A stretch of 64,000 nucleotides of DNA from Mantamonas sphyraenae (taxonomy: Eukaryota; CRuMs; Mantamonadidae), in contig JAPMXV010000069.1 in NCBI GenBank assembly GCA_026936335.1, positions 62,001-126,000 on the forward strand. The letters run 5' to 3'. The position numbers and the translations under genes are program-made. Below, piece after piece: positions 32,077 to 43,785 of this stretch. The stretch's first letter is position 1; each line of letters opens with the position of its first letter. Under the pieces are notes generated by a model. That model was not told the DNA's origin. It did not search any database and saw nothing but the letters and a program-made list of their open reading frames with translations.

Positions 32077-33324
32077 TCATAGCGGGCTCATGTCGTCCTG
32101 AGGCACAAAGAGCTCGGGAGGGATGTTGGCGAGCACCCGCCAATCCGCTGGCAGGCTGTACACGGCGTCTGTGAGGCCACACCAAAACTGGTGAGCATTG
32201 GCACGTGAGGAGCCGAGGTCGTAGGGGCTGTTGTCGAGGACATGGCGAGCAAAGGGCAGTTTGTAGCCACGCATGGATTCGTAGGTGGTTTGGTTGCGCA
32301 GCAGAAAGGTGATGTGCATGCGCAGCAATAAATAGACAAAGTAGGCGGCAGGAATGGCCAGGAAGAGTACAGTGAGGCTGGCAAACACATAGGCGTATGT
32401 GGCTTCGGTGAGGTAGGCAAAACCCACAATGCTCTGCATCGTCGCGTACAATGTGGTGGCAAACTCAAAGACAAGGTAGAGCACAAAGAGAGGGTGGTTG
32501 CGTTGACCCACGCAGTTGACAGCCCATGCGCAGTGCTGCATGTCCAGCAAGGCAGAGTGTGTGAGTGTGAGCCTGAGTGCAACGACCAACAAACGTCTGG
32601 AAACGGCAACAACGAAGCACCCACACAAGCACGACACACATCATACATACGTGGTCAAAGCGCCGCACGCAACGGTTGCACGTGTGGCAGTGTTTGGTGC
32701 GCAGCAGTTTCATATGGCTGCAATACTGGCAAACGCCGGCGAGTTGGATGCGTTTTGGATCGAGCACCAGGTCAGGAGTTGCAGAGCTGTGCAGGAGTGG
32801 ACCTTGCGCTGTGGATGGGAGCAGCAGCAGCGGGCGTGAGCCAAGGAAACCACATGCATGGATTCGTGTGTGAGTCCCACACAGCCACCAGCGCAGCAGC
32901 ACGCTCACTCACTTGTGTACCCGGGGTCACTCAAGGTCAAAGCAGTGTACAAGAGCATGGCAGTGCCCGCGACTGCCCACAGGGCAATTGTGGCACCCAA
33001 TGAATACTGTGCAGGCGCTGTGTGGCCGTGCAGATAGGCAAAGAAGGCCAAGGCGACGTGTGTGTGCGGGTGGATGTGCAGCAACAGCAAACAGGCCACA
33101 TGAGCACCCAGGACGCCACCACGCACAAACACAATCCACCACATTGTATACTCTGTCTTCCACTCGCCTCGTGGTGCAGGCGTGTTCCCACCCGGTGTCG
33201 TCTGCCCCGGCGTAGCAGCCGTTGCGCCAACGGTGCTGCCACCCGGTGCCACACTGTTCATTTTCCCCTTGCGTTTCAACATGAACGACGGCATCCCGCC
33301 ACCCAGGAACGCTTCTTCGTCCAT
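32077..33324 (-). CDS. DHHC palmitoyltransferase (zDHHC family)
   Basis: Three exons (32913-33324, 32651-32808, 32077-32535) splice to 342 residues. Protein S-acyltransferases attach palmitate to cysteines of membrane-associated proteins. The cysteine-rich domain reads CQYCSHMKLLRTKHCHTC and CNRCVRRFDH, and the second splice completes the DHHC active site as FDH|HCAWAVNCVG, with the catalytic cysteine in exon 3. Two hydrophobic helices precede the domain (starting WWIVFVRGGVLGAHVACLLL and YSLGATIALWAVAGTAMLLY) and two follow it. The DPGYT sequence typical of the DPG motif sits at the exon 1 end. A TTxE-like motif is not obvious. The substrate set cannot be predicted. The start at 33324 is the first ATG after the putative divergent promoter; a small upstream extension is possible. 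Confidence 0.9.
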
Positions 33325-33494
33325 CCTGTGTGAGTCGTCGTTGCGCACGTGGATGCACGAGCACGCAGGGGAAGTGTGTTTTTGCCTTGGCCGTGCGGCC
33401 GCGCGCCAAATCCAATCTCGAGACATGGTATGATGCACCACCACCGACACGATGGTCGACCACAACCGCGCCGTTGTTCCCCGTCACACACGCC

Positions 33495-36400
33495 ATGCAA
33501 GCTTCCATCCGTGCCTGCACCGTCCCCAAAAGGATTCCTGACACGGGCCCAACTTCGCTCACCCCCGCACTCGCCTCCTACCCACACCAACCTGACACTG
33601 GACCGCACCACACGTCACAGTTTGCGTCTCCGTTTGCGCTGGAGGACAGGCAGCGGCGGAAACGTGCGCAGCGTCGCAAGGAGGAGGCACAGAAGCGGAA
33701 GCAGAAATCGTACCGGAAGGAGGTGGCAGAGAAGGAACAGCAGGAGTACGAGGCGCGGATGAAGCTGCGGGACAAGGGATTGTCACAAGAGGAGGTGGAG
33801 AAGGAGACGGCACGCATTGAAAGGGAACGGAGTGCAGATGGGGAGTTGCTAGAGGGCCGCAGGTGGTATGTGGCAAAGAAGCCGTTGTCGCCTGGCTCGA
33901 ATCCGTTCAAGAAGAAGTACGAGCAGGTGTCGTCGAGCGGCTACGGTTACCAGGCGGGCACACCAGTGCGCAAGAGTGCGCTCAAGGGAGGCAGTGGCAA
34001 CGGCAGGCCTGTGCAGCAACGCATCAGTGTCAACCACAAGGTGCAGTTTTCGCCAGGCACGCGCGGCTCACCATCGCTCAACCGCTCCGCACGCGACGAC
34101 TCGCTCCTCCTCAGCGACACCTCTTTCTTTTCCGACGTGAGCACACCCTCTCCCAACAACCGCAATGCCCAAAGCCAGGCGTCGGGAAGCAGTAGCAGCA
34201 GCAGCAGCAGCAGCGCCAGGAAAACCAGCGGCAACAGCAACACAGAGGAGGGAAGTGAAGAGTCTGGACGGGCTCTGGCCAAGAAACTAGGCAGTGCTGC
34301 GGCACGGTTAAAGAGTTCCGACATGGGATCGAACAATCTGTTCTGGCTGAACGACGCAGCGGGCAATCGCGGCTCGCGAGGGAACCAGATGTCCGAACAC
34401 GAGAGCGCGCGGATGTCATCGCGCGAGAAACTGAAGCAGCAGAGCAAGGGTGCCAAGAGGTTACTGGTGAGCGGACCACGTTCGAGTCACAAACGCGATT
34501 TGATGCGAGCAGAGGAGGCGGTGGAACAATTTCGCGCCAGTGGCAGCGACAAGTTGGAGGTCAGCTTTGAGATGGTGGAACTGGATGAGACACTGAGCAA
34601 ACTCATCGATGCACGCGACTGGGGCACCATGGTGGTGGTCTTTCAGCAGAACAGCAACGGTGCAAGCTTTGAGTACTTTGAACGCGGCCAAACAGAACTC
34701 AACTACCTGGAGGCACCACAGTACGCACGCACCGTGATGTTCGAGTCCAGCCCGCAACATCAACTGCTCAAGTTCACTGTGTTTATGGCGGCGTCGGAGC
34801 AGAACTTCCTGGACCAAGACATGACGTTGGTGGGCGACGCACGCACGACGGTGGACGAGATGATGGAGCACGGCATGGAGCGTGTGGAGTTGCCTCTGAT
34901 CGGCGAGAACCAAAAGCAAATCGGAGTGTTGGGTGTGACGCCGTGTATGGCGCCGTCTGTGATGCACTACCAATTCCGCGCCCTCAACGTGCCTCTGCGT
35001 GTGGCCTACCAGGCGGGAGAGGCATACTACGAGCTGCCGGACATCTACTTGACGGTGGGACGGTTTGAGGAGGAACTGTTCCACGGCAAGCTCAAAGGCA
35101 AGACCGACGAGCATCGCACGCTGCTCAAGACATCGCAGGCATTCAGGGCTGTGTACGAAACACGCGTGGATCACAACTCGACCAATCCGATTTGGGAGTC
35201 CATCTTTGTGTCGCTGCAACGTCTGTGCGAAAAGGATTGGGAGAGGCTGCTGCTGTTCCAGCTGATGGACAACAATACGCGCGAGCCGATGGGTGCGTTC
35301 ATCACGTGTGCTCGAGACATAGTGCAGGGCCACTCGTTTCCCGTGCAGAACATCCTGACGGGCGAGCCCATTGAAGGGGAGAAAGGGCCGTGTACGGTGA
35401 ATGTGATTGTGTCGAGCAAGATCCGCCTCAAGGCAGAGGACCACTCCACGCTGTTTCCGGGTCACGGGTGGCTGGCACACGTGTACGAACATCTGCAGGG
35501 CGACGACGAGGATCAGATGGTGGAGGACTTGCGCACGGTGACGCACCACTGTGCGGAAAACGACACCACGCGCGAGGCAGCACGACACTACGACGTCATT
35601 CCGGGAGTGTTTGGGGCGTTGACAAGCAACCGCAGCACACGTGTACAGACAGAGGCGGCGCGGTGTTTGAAGAACCTAGCGTGCAACGAGCAAGTGAGGG
35701 AAGATCTGCGACGGTTTTCGGGGATGCCATCGTTGCTATCGATGCTGTCGCCGCTGGTGACGGACAGTGCCACGCAGACTCAGGTGTTGGAGGCCATCAG
35801 CAACTTTGTGTACCGGAATCCGCGCAACCGGACGTCTGTGCGGGAGCTGGGGGGCCTGCCGAGTGTGCTTGCGCTGTGCATCTCGCGCAACGAGGAGCTG
35901 AGTGCAGCGGCGCTGAAGCTGCTGGCCGGGCTCACGTTTCGCAACTGGAAGAACAGTTTGGAGTTGGGCACAACGTTGGACTGTGTGCCCAGCATTGTGG
36001 AACTGCTGGACTCGGAGGATGACACAGTGGCAGGCAACGCGGCGTGGGCCCTGGCAAACATGGTGTACGACAACAACCACAATACGGACAAGGTGGTGAA
36101 CCACGCGGGAGTGGCGCGGTTGTGTCAGCTGTTGGACAGGGACAACGCACGCACGGTGGAGCTCGCCTGCTACGCGTTGGGCCAGATGGCAGGCAATGCC
36201 GAGGCCAAAGATGATGTCTGCTACGCAAAGGGAATCACACGCCTCATGAAGCTGGTGGAAACCAAGCAAGAGTGGCCCGAGGTGCAGTTGAGCGCTCTGG
36301 TTGCGGTCAAGAATCTGATCAACCGGCACTTTGAGAACAAGAACCAGCTTGTGTTTCGCACCCCGGGCGCGCTCAGCCTGCTTGTGGGACTCCTCGACGT

Positions 36401-36662
36401 GGTGCACATCAAGCAAGCCAACGAAGCTCGCCTTGTGCTTCGTTCCGTGGTTGTGGACGAGCGCAATCTGCACAAACTCCAACGCGAATGCGGCGAAGAC
36501 GTTCTGTCCAAGCTGGTCATCGAAGCCGAAGAGGAGCAAAAGGTGGCTATGGCCTCCTCAGCATCCATGAGCGGTGGTGCTGGTGGTACAACAGGACACG
36601 ACGATGACGATGACGATGATGATGATGATGGGGATGGGGATGGGGATGGAGGGGATGAGTGA
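33495..36662 (+). CDS. Large protein with C2-like region and armadillo repeats
   Basis: The frame is open from 33330; the ATG at 33495 gives 1,055 residues. CTGACAC followed by a CACAG at 33622 looks like an intron end, so the true first exon may be elsewhere and the body may start at FASPFALEDRQRRKR. The N-terminal third is basic coiled-coil then Ser-rich disordered sequence. Residues about 360-660 look like two C2 folds in tandem, copine-like: DARDWGTMVVVFQQNSNG, then NPIWESIFVSLQRLCEKDWE and GAFITCARDIV. The C-terminal 350 residues are armadillo repeats (for example QTEAARCLKNLACNEQVRED, GNAAWALANMVYDN). It ends in an Asp/Gly tail. A lipid-binding or calcium-responsive scaffold is inferred; I know no named family with this order. 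Confidence 0.65.
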   Translation: MQASIRACTVPKRIPDTGPTSLTPALASYPHQPDTGPHHTSQFASPFALEDRQRRKRAQRRKEEAQKRKQKSYRKEVAEKEQQEYEARMKLRDKGLSQEEVEKETARIERERSADGELLEGRRWYVAKKPLSPGSNPFKKKYEQVSSSGYGYQAGTPVRKSALKGGSGNGRPVQQRISVNHKVQFSPGTRGSPSLNRSARDDSLLLSDTSFFSDVSTPSPNNRNAQSQASGSSSSSSSSSARKTSGNSNTEEGSEESGRALAKKLGSAAARLKSSDMGSNNLFWLNDAAGNRGSRGNQMSEHESARMSSREKLKQQSKGAKRLLVSGPRSSHKRDLMRAEEAVEQFRASGSDKLEVSFEMVELDETLSKLIDARDWGTMVVVFQQNSNGASFEYFERGQTELNYLEAPQYARTVMFESSPQHQLLKFTVFMAASEQNFLDQDMTLVGDARTTVDEMMEHGMERVELPLIGENQKQIGVLGVTPCMAPSVMHYQFRALNVPLRVAYQAGEAYYELPDIYLTVGRFEEELFHGKLKGKTDEHRTLLKTSQAFRAVYETRVDHNSTNPIWESIFVSLQRLCEKDWERLLLFQLMDNNTREPMGAFITCARDIVQGHSFPVQNILTGEPIEGEKGPCTVNVIVSSKIRLKAEDHSTLFPGHGWLAHVYEHLQGDDEDQMVEDLRTVTHHCAENDTTREAARHYDVIPGVFGALTSNRSTRVQTEAARCLKNLACNEQVREDLRRFSGMPSLLSMLSPLVTDSATQTQVLEAISNFVYRNPRNRTSVRELGGLPSVLALCISRNEELSAAALKLLAGLTFRNWKNSLELGTTLDCVPSIVELLDSEDDTVAGNAAWALANMVYDNNHNTDKVVNHAGVARLCQLLDRDNARTVELACYALGQMAGNAEAKDDVCYAKGITRLMKLVETKQEWPEVQLSALVAVKNLINRHFENKNQLVFRTPGALSLLVGLLDVVHIKQANEARLVLRSVVVDERNLHKLQRECGEDVLSKLVIEAEEEQKVAMASSASMSGGAGGTTGHDDDDDDDDDDGDGDGDGGDE

Positions 36663-36768
36663 AAAAGGCCAAGTTCATTCGTCTCCGCAGATTTCCTCTG
36701 ACGGTTCGAACGAGAGCGTCGTTGTCTGTGGTGTGTGGTGTGGTGTGTGTGTGTGTGTGTGCCTGTTC

Positions 36769-37992
36769 TCAGGCCACAACCTCGAAATTCTTGGTAGAAT
36801 CGGCCTCGGCAAGGACGGCGAGGAGCTTGCGGACGGAATCGGCCTCGTTGGAGTCGTCGCCGTACTTGTCGACAATGTTCTCCAACTCCTCCTTGAGAAA
36901 GAGGCGTTCGTCACGGAGGGCATTCTGCAGACGTTCGTGCTGTGTGGGTGTGCGTCTCTGGTAGGGCAGCATGGCAAGTTTCTGTTGCGGGCTCTCCTGC
37001 TCCAGCAGACTCTGGGGACTGGATTGGGAGACGTCGAGCACAATGGTGATGTGTTCGCTTAGGGAGTACTCACTCCAGCCACGGCTGCCTTCGAGTTGCA
37101 CAATGTCGTCCATGGGGTCGCTGTCGCCCTGTTCGGCCGCGGCCTCCTCGTCCGTGGTGGAGGGCGGCTGCAGCTCGCGCGGACATGCTTCACGCGGGAT
37201 GAACAGAGCCATCTGGGCCCTGTCTCTGCTGGCGGACACATTAAACTTTTTACACACCGCCTTCTGTACAGCGGCCACCGAATCTTCCGTCTTGACGGAG
37301 ATCAGCTTCATGGCCATTTCTCGCGGGTACAGGAATTTGTACTGCGTCGTGGGCTGCTTGGAAAACAGCTTGCTCACTGTCGACGAACGCGACCGACGCG
37401 TAGGCGTGCCTTCGTCACCGCTGCCCACCCTGTGTGTCATCCATGCCCCATGAGTGTCAGTGTGTGCCAAGGAAGGGGCCCCTTTTTTAACCAAAGGGGG
37501 GGGGGGCTGGGGCCAAAGGTGGTCGTTGCTGGCAAAAGCCCTCTGGCAAGCGACGGCTGTACAGGCCCATGGTGCCATGCTTACGTACCCGCTGTCGCTG
37601 GCATGGCGCTGAAAGATGCTTCCTGTGCGTCCTCGCGAACGTCGTTTGGTCTGTTGTTGCTCGTCGTCGCTGGGGCTGGAGCCGTCGTCTGTCGACGAGC
37701 CTCCGCCGATGACGCCGCCGTCGGCCCTGGTGGAGTCGCTGGTGGTACGCGACAGTTTGGACTTGAGGAAGCCACTCATGCGCTTGCGTGCACTGCTCTC
37801 GCTATTGCTACGCGACGCATTCAGGGATCCCTCGGAGCTGTTGGAGCGCAGGCCACCCGGTGCTTCGTCGTCGCTGCGTCCTCCGCTGCTTGCCGGCGAC
37901 ACGCTCCCATCACGCTCCTCCTCGCCCCTCCGCGACTTTTTCAGCTTCCCACGCAATTCGGCCGACTTGGACACGCGCAAAAGGCCAGACAT
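36769..37992 (-). CDS. Protein with Ras-association/ubiquitin-like fold and disordered N-terminus
   Basis: Two exons (37589-37992 and 36769-37429) give 354 residues. The first half is Ser/Arg-rich and disordered, with clusters suited to phosphorylation. The second half contains a segment with RA/ubiquitin-like beta-grasp character: QYKFLYPREMAMKLISVKTE, AAVQKAVCKKFNVS and, after an acidic insertion, SEYSLSEHITIVLDV. A helical C-terminus follows. The assignment rests on the alternating pattern only; no invariant residue defines it. The minus-strand frame is open up to 38118, but that ATG overlaps the next gene's start, so the ATG at 37992 (MSGLLRVSKSAEL) is preferred. The intron has CACTGACACT. 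I cannot name a function. Confidence 0.6.
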   Translation of the reverse strand: MSGLLRVSKSAELRGKLKKSRRGEEERDGSVSPASSGGRSDDEAPGGLRSNSSEGSLNASRSNSESSARKRMSGFLKSKLSRTTSDSTRADGGVIGGGSSTDDGSSPSDDEQQQTKRRSRGRTGSIFQRHASDSGYVSMAPWACTAVACQRAFASNDHLWPQPPPPLVKKGAPSLAHTDTHGAWMTHRVGSGDEGTPTRRSRSSTVSKLFSKQPTTQYKFLYPREMAMKLISVKTEDSVAAVQKAVCKKFNVSASRDRAQMALFIPREACPRELQPPSTTDEEAAAEQGDSDPMDDIVQLEGSRGWSEYSLSEHITIVLDVSQSSPQSLLEQESPQQKLAMLPYQRRTPTQHERLQNALRDERLFLKEELENIVDKYGDDSNEADSVRKLLAVLAEADSTKNFEVVA

Positions 37993-38107
37993 TCCGTATG
38001 AGGTGAGACTGGCTTTGGTTGCAACTGTGCGTGTGTGCGCGTGGGGGGAAATGGGGGCCGCGGTTGACTTGCTTGCGCTGGCGTGCGGAACGAATACATA
38101 ATCCAAC
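37993..38107. promoter_or_regulatory. Divergent promoter region, RA-like / polytopic membrane protein
   Basis: A 115-base gap between opposite start codons. Confidence 0.35.
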
Positions 38108-39682
38108 ATGGAATCCACCGAGACTGCATTGAACGATCAACGCACGTCCAATGCACCTGCAAAGTCGCCTGTGACTACCACTGCTGCTGCTGTCGAGGAG
38201 AAACCAGGCCGCCCGAAGCCCTTTTTGGCTGAGTCGTCTTCGGATGTCGACGGCGACGACGCCACAGCAAGCATTGCCTCGTTTTTGGATGAACAACGCA
38301 CACCAGTGCTTTCGGCACCCTTTGCCATATTGAGCCTGTTGGTAATTCCTGCGGCTGTGGTGGCAGGTCTGTTGATGGTGCCTGTACGCGGACTCGGAGA
38401 CTTTTCCACTTCGAGCATTAACGGCGTCTCGGCGGCCATGTGGGGCTTTTTGGTGCACGGCGTCACCACAGGCGTGGCCAACGTGTCGATCCTACTGCTG
38501 GCCTCACTGTTTCTGGATCGCGTGTTTGCCGATGTGTCCTTGTTGGCAGCATGGATGGTGGGGGGCATGCTGGGCGTCGGTTTGCTCGATTCGCTTCTCT
38601 ACGACCTTCCGTTCTCCTGGATCTGGTGCGCCGTGGCCATCCTGGCTCTGCTGGCTGCCTTCATTTTGGTGGTGTTTGCCCAACGCCCGCGTCGTTACGG
38701 CCAGTCGCGCGTGGGCAGCGGGATCGAGGGCGGCGAGAGTCGCACGAACGAGGACGGGGTGAGCGATGAAGCCGGAATCCCGAGCTCGGCGTCATTGTCC
38801 TTTTGGTACCGCTATTTGGACATTTGGGAAACCGCAGGCACGGTGGCAGTGTTTGTGCTGTTGAATCTGCTGGGCTCTGCGGCTGTACACATGTACCCGC
38901 TGTCCACCGACGACCGGTTGGTTGTGGCTCTGCTGTGGGTGCCTGCGCTGTACATTCCCACACAAGCACTGACGGCAGTGTGTGGTCGCATCGACCGTGA
39001 GTACTTTGCTGGTGGTGATGATCGCAAGAGCACGGCCCTGCGTAGCTTTGCCACGTGGAGTGCCCGTCTGTTTCAGTGTGTGTTTGTGCACTCGCTGTTG
39101 CATCTGCTCGACGACGCCGCACGCATGGTGCTTCTCATTGTGGAACAGGCCCTGGTGTTGCTGTACTTTGTCGTGTGGATGGAGCTGTTTGCCCCACGCA
39201 GGCAGTTGCTGCGCAACTGTGCCTCCTCCTTGCCCTCCCTCCGTGTGTGGATCAACGACCTGTGGCCAGACGTGGAGCAACCTGAGTTCCGTGCCATGGG
39301 CGCACGCAATGCCTTTTGGCTGCTGATGGCCCAGCTGTACAGCGTCGGCGCCCTGTTGCTCCAATCCTACCTCCTGCGTCAGAGTGGTGCCAACGCATCG
39401 CTGTACGGCATTGGACGCATGAGCGAAACTGCGTACGCCCAATTGCAATCGTTCCTGCTGCTCCTGCTGGCCGTGCAGGCTGGCACTGCCCTGGTCCTGT
39501 GGCTATGGTTCCGCGTGCGCCACGGTGTCAACTATCTTGACCATGGCGCACGTGAACTGCGCAGCTGGCGTTGCTTCGCCTTGGCCCTGGCCATGGCCCT
39601 CATCATTTCCTCCTCCTCATGGTTTCCACAGCTGCAGCGCGGCAACGAGTTTGTGCGTTTTGCGGAGCAGATCTCCGCCTGA
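38108..39682 (+). CDS. Unrecognised polytopic membrane protein
   Basis: A single-exon 524-residue protein with a soluble, Ser/Thr-rich N-terminus of about 75 residues and then ten or eleven hydrophobic segments. They start at FAILSLLVIPAAVVAGLLMV and end at FALALAMALIISSSSWF. Two hydrophilic loops interrupt them: one after helix 4 (Gly/Ser/Arg-rich, near residue 205) and one around residue 320 (RIDREYFAGGDDRKS). The codon pattern and lack of introns are like its neighbours. I do not recognise the family. The arrangement could suit a transporter or a membrane enzyme, but no catalytic motif is visible. Confidence 0.75.
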   Translation: MESTETALNDQRTSNAPAKSPVTTTAAAVEEKPGRPKPFLAESSSDVDGDDATASIASFLDEQRTPVLSAPFAILSLLVIPAAVVAGLLMVPVRGLGDFSTSSINGVSAAMWGFLVHGVTTGVANVSILLLASLFLDRVFADVSLLAAWMVGGMLGVGLLDSLLYDLPFSWIWCAVAILALLAAFILVVFAQRPRRYGQSRVGSGIEGGESRTNEDGVSDEAGIPSSASLSFWYRYLDIWETAGTVAVFVLLNLLGSAAVHMYPLSTDDRLVVALLWVPALYIPTQALTAVCGRIDREYFAGGDDRKSTALRSFATWSARLFQCVFVHSLLHLLDDAARMVLLIVEQALVLLYFVVWMELFAPRRQLLRNCASSLPSLRVWINDLWPDVEQPEFRAMGARNAFWLLMAQLYSVGALLLQSYLLRQSGANASLYGIGRMSETAYAQLQSFLLLLLAVQAGTALVLWLWFRVRHGVNYLDHGARELRSWRCFALALAMALIISSSSWFPQLQRGNEFVRFAEQISA

Positions 39683-40160
39683 CAGCTGTCCTGTCTGCTC
39701 CCCCCCTTCCTTCCCAACTGTATTTCTCAACGCACGCGCGCGCGGGGGGGGAGGGGGGAGAGGAGGGTTGGCGCCCTTCAATGACCATCATGTGTGGGTG
39801 TATGCGTGGTGGGTGAGTGCTTGCCTCGGTGGGTTTTCCGTTTGTCGTCGAGGCAAAGCACCAACGAAATGGACATCCTGTACCAACAGAGTTGCAGTCG
39901 TGTGTATGGCCGTGCCCGCTCGGCCAGTTTTCTGATCGATCAATGATGCCCTGCCAACTCAGTCGGTCTTCCAGACCGCCGCCAGCTGCCCAAACAGAAT
40001 CCTTGGAGCTCCCACACAAGAATCCACTTGTGTTCCACACAGCACTGCACAAAGGGGGGCCCACTGTGTAGGAAGAGAGAGCAGCAAAGTGGCACGGGGG
40101 GGCTTGCAGCAAACACACCGACAAGGTTGAAAAAAAAACCACATTGCGATTGAAAAGAGC
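39683..40160. other. Intergenic region before the HSF-domain gene
   Basis: About 480 bases with short runs of G, C and A and no coding frame that looks real. It is one of the longest gaps in the window and lies upstream of a putative transcription factor, so it may hold its control region. I see no tRNA or repeat. Confidence 0.5.
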
Positions 40161-41273
40161 ATGAGCAGCAACAACCGTCCGCAACGCAAGCGCAAAGCGG
40201 AGGAGGAGGACGATGACTCATGGGTGGACGATGCATCTGAGACGAGCGACCCACCGCGGTCGGCAACAAGCAGGGCACGTGAGGCGGATTGGTACGAGGC
40301 GGCCAAGGTGGCCATGGGGCAACCGCACAGCAAGCGCAAGCGCACGGAGCGGATTCGCTTTCCGCAACGCTTGTATGCGCTGCTGGAGAAGAATGAGGGC
40401 ATGGAGAGCAACGAACGATACATGGAATGGGCGGAGCCCGATGCCAACGGCGTTGTCAACTCGCTGGTCATCTACAACATGATGACTGTGAGCGACGAGC
40501 TGCAGATCAAGGTCGACACCCTGATGGGCGAGCTGCGTAAGCACGGCTTCAGCGTGGTGCGCAGCAACAAAGACGTGCGCAGCCACCGTGTCTCTCGCTT
40601 CCACCATCCACTCTTCATCCGTGGCAACCTCGACAGCGTGGCCATGGTGCTGCGCAAGCAGAAGCGCTCCAAAAGCGTGGGCAGCGCAGGAAGCGGCGGC
40701 GGCGGAGCGCAAGTGGGCACCCCAAACTCCGTCGACAGCGATGGAAGCTCAAGCGGCGTACGTGCCTCCAGCAACCACCATAGCACCAATGGCAGCAACA
40801 ACAACTACAGCATGAACACATCGTCGTCGTCGTCGTCGTCGTCATCCGGCAGCAGTGGAGGAGGCGGAGGAGGAGGCGGAGAGGAGCGACGGCCTCGGAC
40901 AGTGCGTTTCCCTCACAAACTGGTGGCATTGCTGGACATGAACATGGAAACACCGTGGGAGCAACGGTTCATGGAATGGGGCTCACCCAACGAGCAGGGG
41001 ATCACCAACACGTTTGTGGTGTACGACTTTGCCACGGTGTGCGATCACCTGCGCATCAAGGTGGACACTCTCATGGGCGAACTGCGCAAACACGGCTTCA
41101 CCACAACCGTCAGCACCCTCAAGTCACCCAAGGCCTTCCGTTTCCAGGCCTTCATCCATCCCGACTTTGTACGCGAGGACCTGTCCCGTCTGCGCCTGGT
41201 GGTGCGCAAGAAAAAGAAGAAGCGAGGCGGTGCAACGAACAACAACCACAACAACAACAGCAACGCCACCACC

Positions 41274-41305
<32 letters not shown>

Positions 41306-42368
41306 CTCGCACCCATCCTCATCCTCATCTTCTTCGTCGTCGTCCGGTTCATCGAACGCACGTCACATGTCGTCGTCGTCGTCGACCACAAGCAGCCACG
41401 GCACAAGCGAAGAAAGCGGAACGCCGGTCAGCGCAGAGTTCGACTCGGAACCATGGACAGGACCCACGGCCACCATGACGGCCACCCCATTGACACCGGG
41501 TCTGTTGGTGTCTGGGCTTGCCAGGAGTGGCGAGGCGAAAACGCTGGGGGGCGGTGCCGGAGGGGCATCGACCAGCATCCTCATGCCCATCGACTTTTCC
41601 AACATGCCACTCGATGTACGCAAGAAGCTGCTGTATGGCCTCTTCCAGGGCATGGACAACAACGCACGCCATGACATCATGCACACCCTGCACCAAATGC
41701 ACGCCACTGGCGCTGAGGAGGAGGAGGAGGAGGAGGAGGAGGAGGAGGTGAACGACAAGAGCACGGGCAACCACCGCAACAACCACGCCTCAGGCGGTGG
41801 AAACGACGCCATGGACAGCGAATCCGCAGGCAATCATCACCACGGTGGTGGTGGTGGTGGTGGCGGAGGTGGGGCAGGGTCGGGCGACGAGGGGGGACAC
41901 CACCACCACAACAAGAACGGCAGGCGAGAATCGTCGTCCTTTATGGGCCTGGGGATGGGGTTGGGCATGGGGATGGGAATGGCCATGGACAACCATGACA
42001 TGGTGATGCCCGTGATGCCTGTGTTGCCGTTTGCCACGCACCCTGCGTTGGCTCAGGCGGCAGCGTTGTTTCCCTGGCAAGATCCGTTTGAGATGCACAA
42101 GATGGACGACGGCTTTGGCGACGCCACCGAACGTGGCTCCTTTGCAAGCAGCAGCAGCAGCACAGAGTACAGCCCGTCGCCCACCAACACAACCATGCAC
42201 GCGGTGCCTCGTCTCCATTCGGTCCACTACGACCTGGAAGAGGTCATGGAGCAGGCTGAAAACGTTGCCCAGCGAGAGCGTCGACAGAGCAACTCACTGG
42301 CACACGAAGACTCCATCAGCTACGATGGTGGCTGGCAGGGCATGCTGGCAAGCTCCAGCACGCCGTAA
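40161..42368 (+). CDS. Protein with two tandem HSF-type DNA-binding domains
   Basis: A single-exon 735-residue protein. It has two copies, at about residues 60-170 and 245-355, of a winged-helix pattern close to heat-shock-factor domains: RIRFPQRLYALLEK / TVRFPHKLVALLDM, a Trp (EW) with a following VIY or VVY strand, the recognition-helix-like LMGELRKHGF in both (HSFs have FVRQLNMYGF), and FHHPLFIRG / FIHPDFVRE before a basic end (LRKQKR, VRKKKK). No HSF coiled-coil trimerisation region is obvious. The rest is low complexity: poly-Ser, Asn/Thr runs, Glu and His runs, Gly and Met-rich stretches. A nuclear, DNA-binding role is inferred. A glutamate run at genome 41715-41748 is encoded by pure GAG repeats. 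Confidence 0.65.
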
Positions 42369-42406
42369 AATCCTTTTTCTTTCTTTGAAAACAGAACAGA
42401 ACATCA

Positions 42407-43632
<1,226 letters not shown>

Positions 43633-43785
43633 GCGGCGTCCTCCGGTTGGCTTTGAATTCGCTGGCCCCGAGTTCGCCAAAGGAATTTTCTGGCCTTCGC
43701 CCCCCACCCCCCAGCCCCGCACACACCGACGCCCGTCGTTTTGTGTTGCACATTGTCCGTGTGAACAAGAAAACGAAGCGTACCA

